Source of the DNA: Phycisphaerales bacterium
Lineage (GTDB): Bacteria; Planctomycetota; Phycisphaerae; Phycisphaerales; UBA1924
Length of the DNA stretch: 64,000 nucleotides
NCBI GenBank assembly: GCA_029260555.1
Contig: JAJDCZ010000030.1
Location: 16,680-80,679, forward strand
Direction: 5' to 3'
A program made the position numbers and the translations under genes. The notes beneath the pieces were generated by a model that saw only the letters and a program-made list of their open reading frames with translations, was not told the origin of the DNA and ran no database searches. How positions within the stretch are numbered: the first letter of the stretch is position 1; the number at the start of each line of letters is the position of its first letter. Positions 62,100 to 64,000 of the stretch are shown here, in pieces.

Positions 62100-62606
62100 T
62101 CAGTTTTCCTGGTAGATGACGCGGAAGCGCTCGCAGAGCATGGGCATGTTTTGGGCGGGCTTGCGGTTGATGGCGGGGAGGGTGCGGGAGAAGAAAGCCC
62201 AGTGGGCTTTGCGCCAGTATTGGCAGGTGCGGTCGCCTTCGCCTTCGTCATAGGCGAACTGGGCATCGACCTGGTTGAAGGGTTTGTGGACCACTTCGAG
62301 AGTCTGGAGGATGCAGCGGGGGGTGTTGGAGCTGTCGCAGATGACGGCGAGGGTGCCTTGGGTGAGCGGTGTTTCGTTTTGGGCTTCCCACTGCCACAGG
62401 CACGAGCAGCTTGCGGTCTTGGTGCCTGCGAGGACGAGGTTGAGGAGTTCGTCGGCCAGCTGGGGGGAGTCGCCAAAGGAATCTGCGATGATGGTGCGCG
62501 ATGCAAGATCGGGATCGTTGAGCGGGTTGGCAGCGATGAAGCGGGCGATGAACTGCTGGACCTGCTTTGAGTGGGTGGTTGGGTTGGGGTGGGGGGGGGT
62601 GGGCAT
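62100..62606 (-). CDS. ASCH-domain protein
   Basis: A 168-residue protein. ADELLNLVLAGTKTASCSCLWQWEA, GTLAVICDSSNTPRCILQTLEVVHKPFNQVDAQFAYDEGEGDR and YWRKAHWAFFSR are the ASCH core with its GxKxxT-type motif, similar to YhfF-like proteins; an RNA-binding or nucleoside-modifying role is suggested for the family. The first 12 residues, MPTPPHPNPTTH, are read from a poly-C (plus strand poly-G) tract. The upstream gene runs into the same tract in another frame. Confidence 0.85.
   Translation of the reverse strand: MPTPPHPNPTTHSKQVQQFIARFIAANPLNDPDLASRTIIADSFGDSPQLADELLNLVLAGTKTASCSCLWQWEAQNETPLTQGTLAVICDSSNTPRCILQTLEVVHKPFNQVDAQFAYDEGEGDRTCQYWRKAHWAFFSRTLPAINRKPAQNMPMLCERFRVIYQEN
62581..62602 (+). 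repeat. G-rich tract at the ASCH gene start
   Basis: G3-TT-G4-T-G8-T-G3 on the plus strand, just inside the ASCH coding start on the minus strand. Confidence 0.75.
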
Positions 62607-62989
62607 GATGAAGAAGGATAGTGCGGTTTGCGGGTGAGGCGCTCAAGGGCAGAGGCGGCTTTGCGGGCGGTCTCAGCGCCGGGCTGAGATTCGATCGCCT
62701 GGCGGGCGATGTAGTTGAGTGTGCCCAGGGAGGTGGTGCGGGCATCGAGTGCGATCAACTCGGAGCGGACAGCGTTGATCTGGGCAACGGCAGCTTTGAT
62801 GAAGAGGAAACGATCAGAATGAATGAGGTTGAGGATCTGGGTGAGGCTGAGATCATGGAGGGCACAGAGCTGAAGGGTGGTGATTGAGCCATCAAAGAGG
62901 TCGTCTACGAAGGAGTTGGTGAGGGGTGGAGTTGAATCGGTCGAGGGTGATTGTGGCGTGCTGGTCGCAGGTGTTGAGTTCATCATCAT
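62606..62989 (-). CDS. Small hypothetical helical protein, 3' end uncertain
   Basis: Only the first ~125 codons read like protein: a Thr/Pro/Ser-rich N-terminus, then SFVDDLFDGSITTLQLCALHDLSLTQILNLI (possibly a helix-turn-helix), and helices to LERLTRKPHYPSSS. The frame then enters the poly-C tract and stays open on the minus strand to 61466, but that part overlaps the ASCH and corC genes and looks non-biological. A one-base change in the C run would either stop this frame or fuse it with the ASCH protein. I therefore give the supported region only. Confidence 0.5.
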
Positions 62990-63384
62990 GGGGAATTGTT
63001 TGAGGTGATGATGGGAGGCTCAAGGGGAAGGGGGTGGAGGGCGGGGATTTTGCGCACGGGGGTGGTTGATGGGGGAGAGATTGTTGAGAAAGGGTGTTGT
63101 GTGCCATGGCCAGCGAGTCTTCGAGTCGGCCATGCTGGGGTTGGTGGTGATTCAATGATCAAAGGCTGGGAAGGTTGGTTGTGAATTTGGATGGTGAGGC
63201 ATGCACGACTTGAGGGCTCGCTGTGCGTGGCACACATATTTCCATGTAGCGTGCTACAGATTGTCATCTTAGAGTTATTGATGATTGGACGAAGATACTT
63301 CTGTGATTCTAGGCTTCGAGTAGCGGCACCCAAAGAATCTGGATAAAATATGGGTATCTACACTCGGTTATCAAAAATAGAGTA
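62990..63384. other. Intergenic region with G-rich stretch and hairpin
   Basis: No credible gene. It holds a moderately G-rich stretch (about 63009-63090), a hairpin with arms CATGGCC and GGCCATG near 63106-63134, and a REP-like fragment at 63312. After about 63230 the composition becomes AT-rich, like the next gene. Confidence 0.5.
63312..63332 (-). repeat. REP-like fragment
   Basis: GCTTCGAGTAGCGGCACCCA is a near-copy of the outer arm CGAGTAGTGGCACCC of the element at 5424-5612. The inner arm is absent. Confidence 0.5.
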
Positions 63385-63876
63385 TTATTGAATTTGGTCA
63401 TTATAAAAACGTAACTTATGCTTATTTAAAGCCGTTGAAAGCTCATGCCCATGAAGATACAACGCGTATCCAGTCTGTTTAATTTCGTCAACCTCTTTTG
63501 AATTAGCGAACTGTAATATCAAATCATTGGTTTGACTAAATAAGGACTTCATTGCATTTGGACATGAATATTGCTGTACAAAAGAATTTGCAGGTTCAAA
63601 ATGCAATTGAATATCACTTGCATTTTGAGCAAAATCTAAGCCCATTATTTTTTGTTCAGTAAAAGATGGACCATAACTAACCAGGAATCGATTCATTGTA
63701 GTAATCGATGTGATTGCACTGGCGAGGTTCATTGCGCGAGTGTTGTTCAGAAACCTGTCTACAAGCGATTTTGCATGAGAAGCTGATTTTTCGGCTTTTT
63801 TATTTTGTTTCCATGCCAACACGGCTCCGTATATAGATGCCACCGCGCCTGTTACAGAAATGGAACCTCTGAACAA
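63385..63876 (-). CDS. AT-rich hypothetical protein with N-terminal membrane helix
   Basis: A 163-residue protein starting MFRGSISVTGAVASIYGAVLAW, one hydrophobic helix, followed by KQNKKAEKSASHAKSLVDRF and a helical, Asn/Gln/Ser-rich body. No family recognised. Base composition (abundant A/T in all positions) and the amino acids used differ clearly from every neighbour, so recent transfer is likely. Single-helix proteins of this shape (helix followed by KAEKSA) occur in accessory islands, but a role cannot be stated. Confidence 0.65.
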   Translation of the reverse strand: MFRGSISVTGAVASIYGAVLAWKQNKKAEKSASHAKSLVDRFLNNTRAMNLASAITSITTMNRFLVSYGPSFTEQKIMGLDFAQNASDIQLHFEPANSFVQQYSCPNAMKSLFSQTNDLILQFANSKEVDEIKQTGYALYLHGHELSTALNKHKLRFYNDQIQ

Positions 63877-63895
63877 CCCTCACCATTCTCCGGGT

Positions 63896-63901
63896 TATAA
63901 T
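63896..63901 (+). promoter_or_regulatory. TATAAT -10 box upstream of the last gene
   Basis: A perfect TATAAT, 54 bases before the ATG at 63956. No good -35 box lies at the right distance. Confidence 0.4.
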
Positions 63902-63955
63902 ATGCTTGCGGCCGTCGGCCCGGTGGGCGGGCTGGCGTCTGGCACGGAGGTTGAC

Positions 63956-64000
63956 ATGGCGATACGCAAGAACGCGGCGGCGGGGTTTGTGGATGTGGCT
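63956..64000 (+). CDS. Start of a gene cut by the window end
   Basis: GGAGG lies six bases upstream of an ATG that opens MAIRKNAAAGFVDVA and continues to the edge. G/C-rich codons, as in most other genes here. Fifteen residues are too few for identification. Confidence 0.55.
   Translation, partial: MAIRKNAAAGFVDVA

Noticed and set aside
61466..62605. Continuation of the minus-strand frame from 62989 down to 61466
   Set aside because: After the poly-C tract the translation is Pro/Ser/Arg-rich low-complexity text, and it overlaps the well-supported ASCH and corC genes.

Overview
The window looks like chromosomal DNA of a member of the Planctomycetota, most likely of the class Phycisphaerae. 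The signs are several secreted proteins with PEP-CTERM-like tails (Pro motif, hydrophobic helix, Arg-rich end), a giant glycoside hydrolase that starts with a LEPR-XLL-type motif, a secreted protein ending in two dockerin-like calcium repeats, type II pseudopilin-like proteins with GFTLIE cleavage sites, and a dispersed repeat whose spurious translations (PLPDGRGS, SLTVAAR) are familiar from that phylum. Assignment to class is inference. I found no rRNA, tRNA, CRISPR array or complete insertion sequence.

Region by region: 1-5 kb carries lysyl-tRNA synthetase, a PEP-CTERM protein, an Rrf2 regulator and a MoxR ATPase. 5.1-6.2 kb is a gene-poor stretch with repeats and decayed coding sequence. 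6.2-10.6 kb is a sulfate-activation block: a HAL2/CysQ-type nucleotidase, a DUF2335 pair and APS kinase on the minus strand, and ATP sulfurylase divergently on the plus strand. 10.8-13.4 kb holds the most unusual system: a soluble chemoreceptor signalling domain fused to a cobalamin-binding module, overlapping by four bases a uroporphyrinogen-decarboxylase/MtaA-like protein that appears to lack the usual zinc ligands. 13.4-20 kb has a probably leaderless membrane protein, a pseudopilin, a GDP-fucose-synthase-like epimerase and a PHP-glycosyltransferase fusion. 20-27.8 kb has tandem AhpD-like proteins, coaD, a metallo-beta-lactamase-fold protein without its histidines, glycosyltransferase and flippase genes, and class I aldolase. 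27.9-43.3 kb has a multi-PAS histidine kinase overlapping a Na+/H+ antiporter, a YpdA-like reductase, an orphan adenine methyltransferase, polyphosphate kinase, QueD, Kbl and a pair of DNRLRE surface proteins with different C-terminal anchors. 43.7-56 kb has the large GH5-like protein, PhoH, NIF3, PdxJ, a 72-bp tandem repeat array and a disrupted Cys-rich secreted protein. 56-64 kb has LOG, FolC, a His/Asp-rich PEP-CTERM protein, YbeY-CorC, an ASCH protein and an AT-rich gene of probable foreign origin.

Two features run through the window. First, long G tracts, nearly all on the plus strand, sit at gene boundaries or inside linkers; some are canonical G-quadruplex motifs and several extend proteins with poly-Pro tails. 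Second, there are two repeat families: a ~27-nt core, always in plus orientation and mostly just after plus-strand stop codons, amplified once into a 72-bp array; and a REP-like inverted repeat at three sites. By eye, plus-strand base composition is G/T-rich up to about 20 kb, C/A-rich from about 26 to 62.05 kb, then abruptly G/T-rich again.
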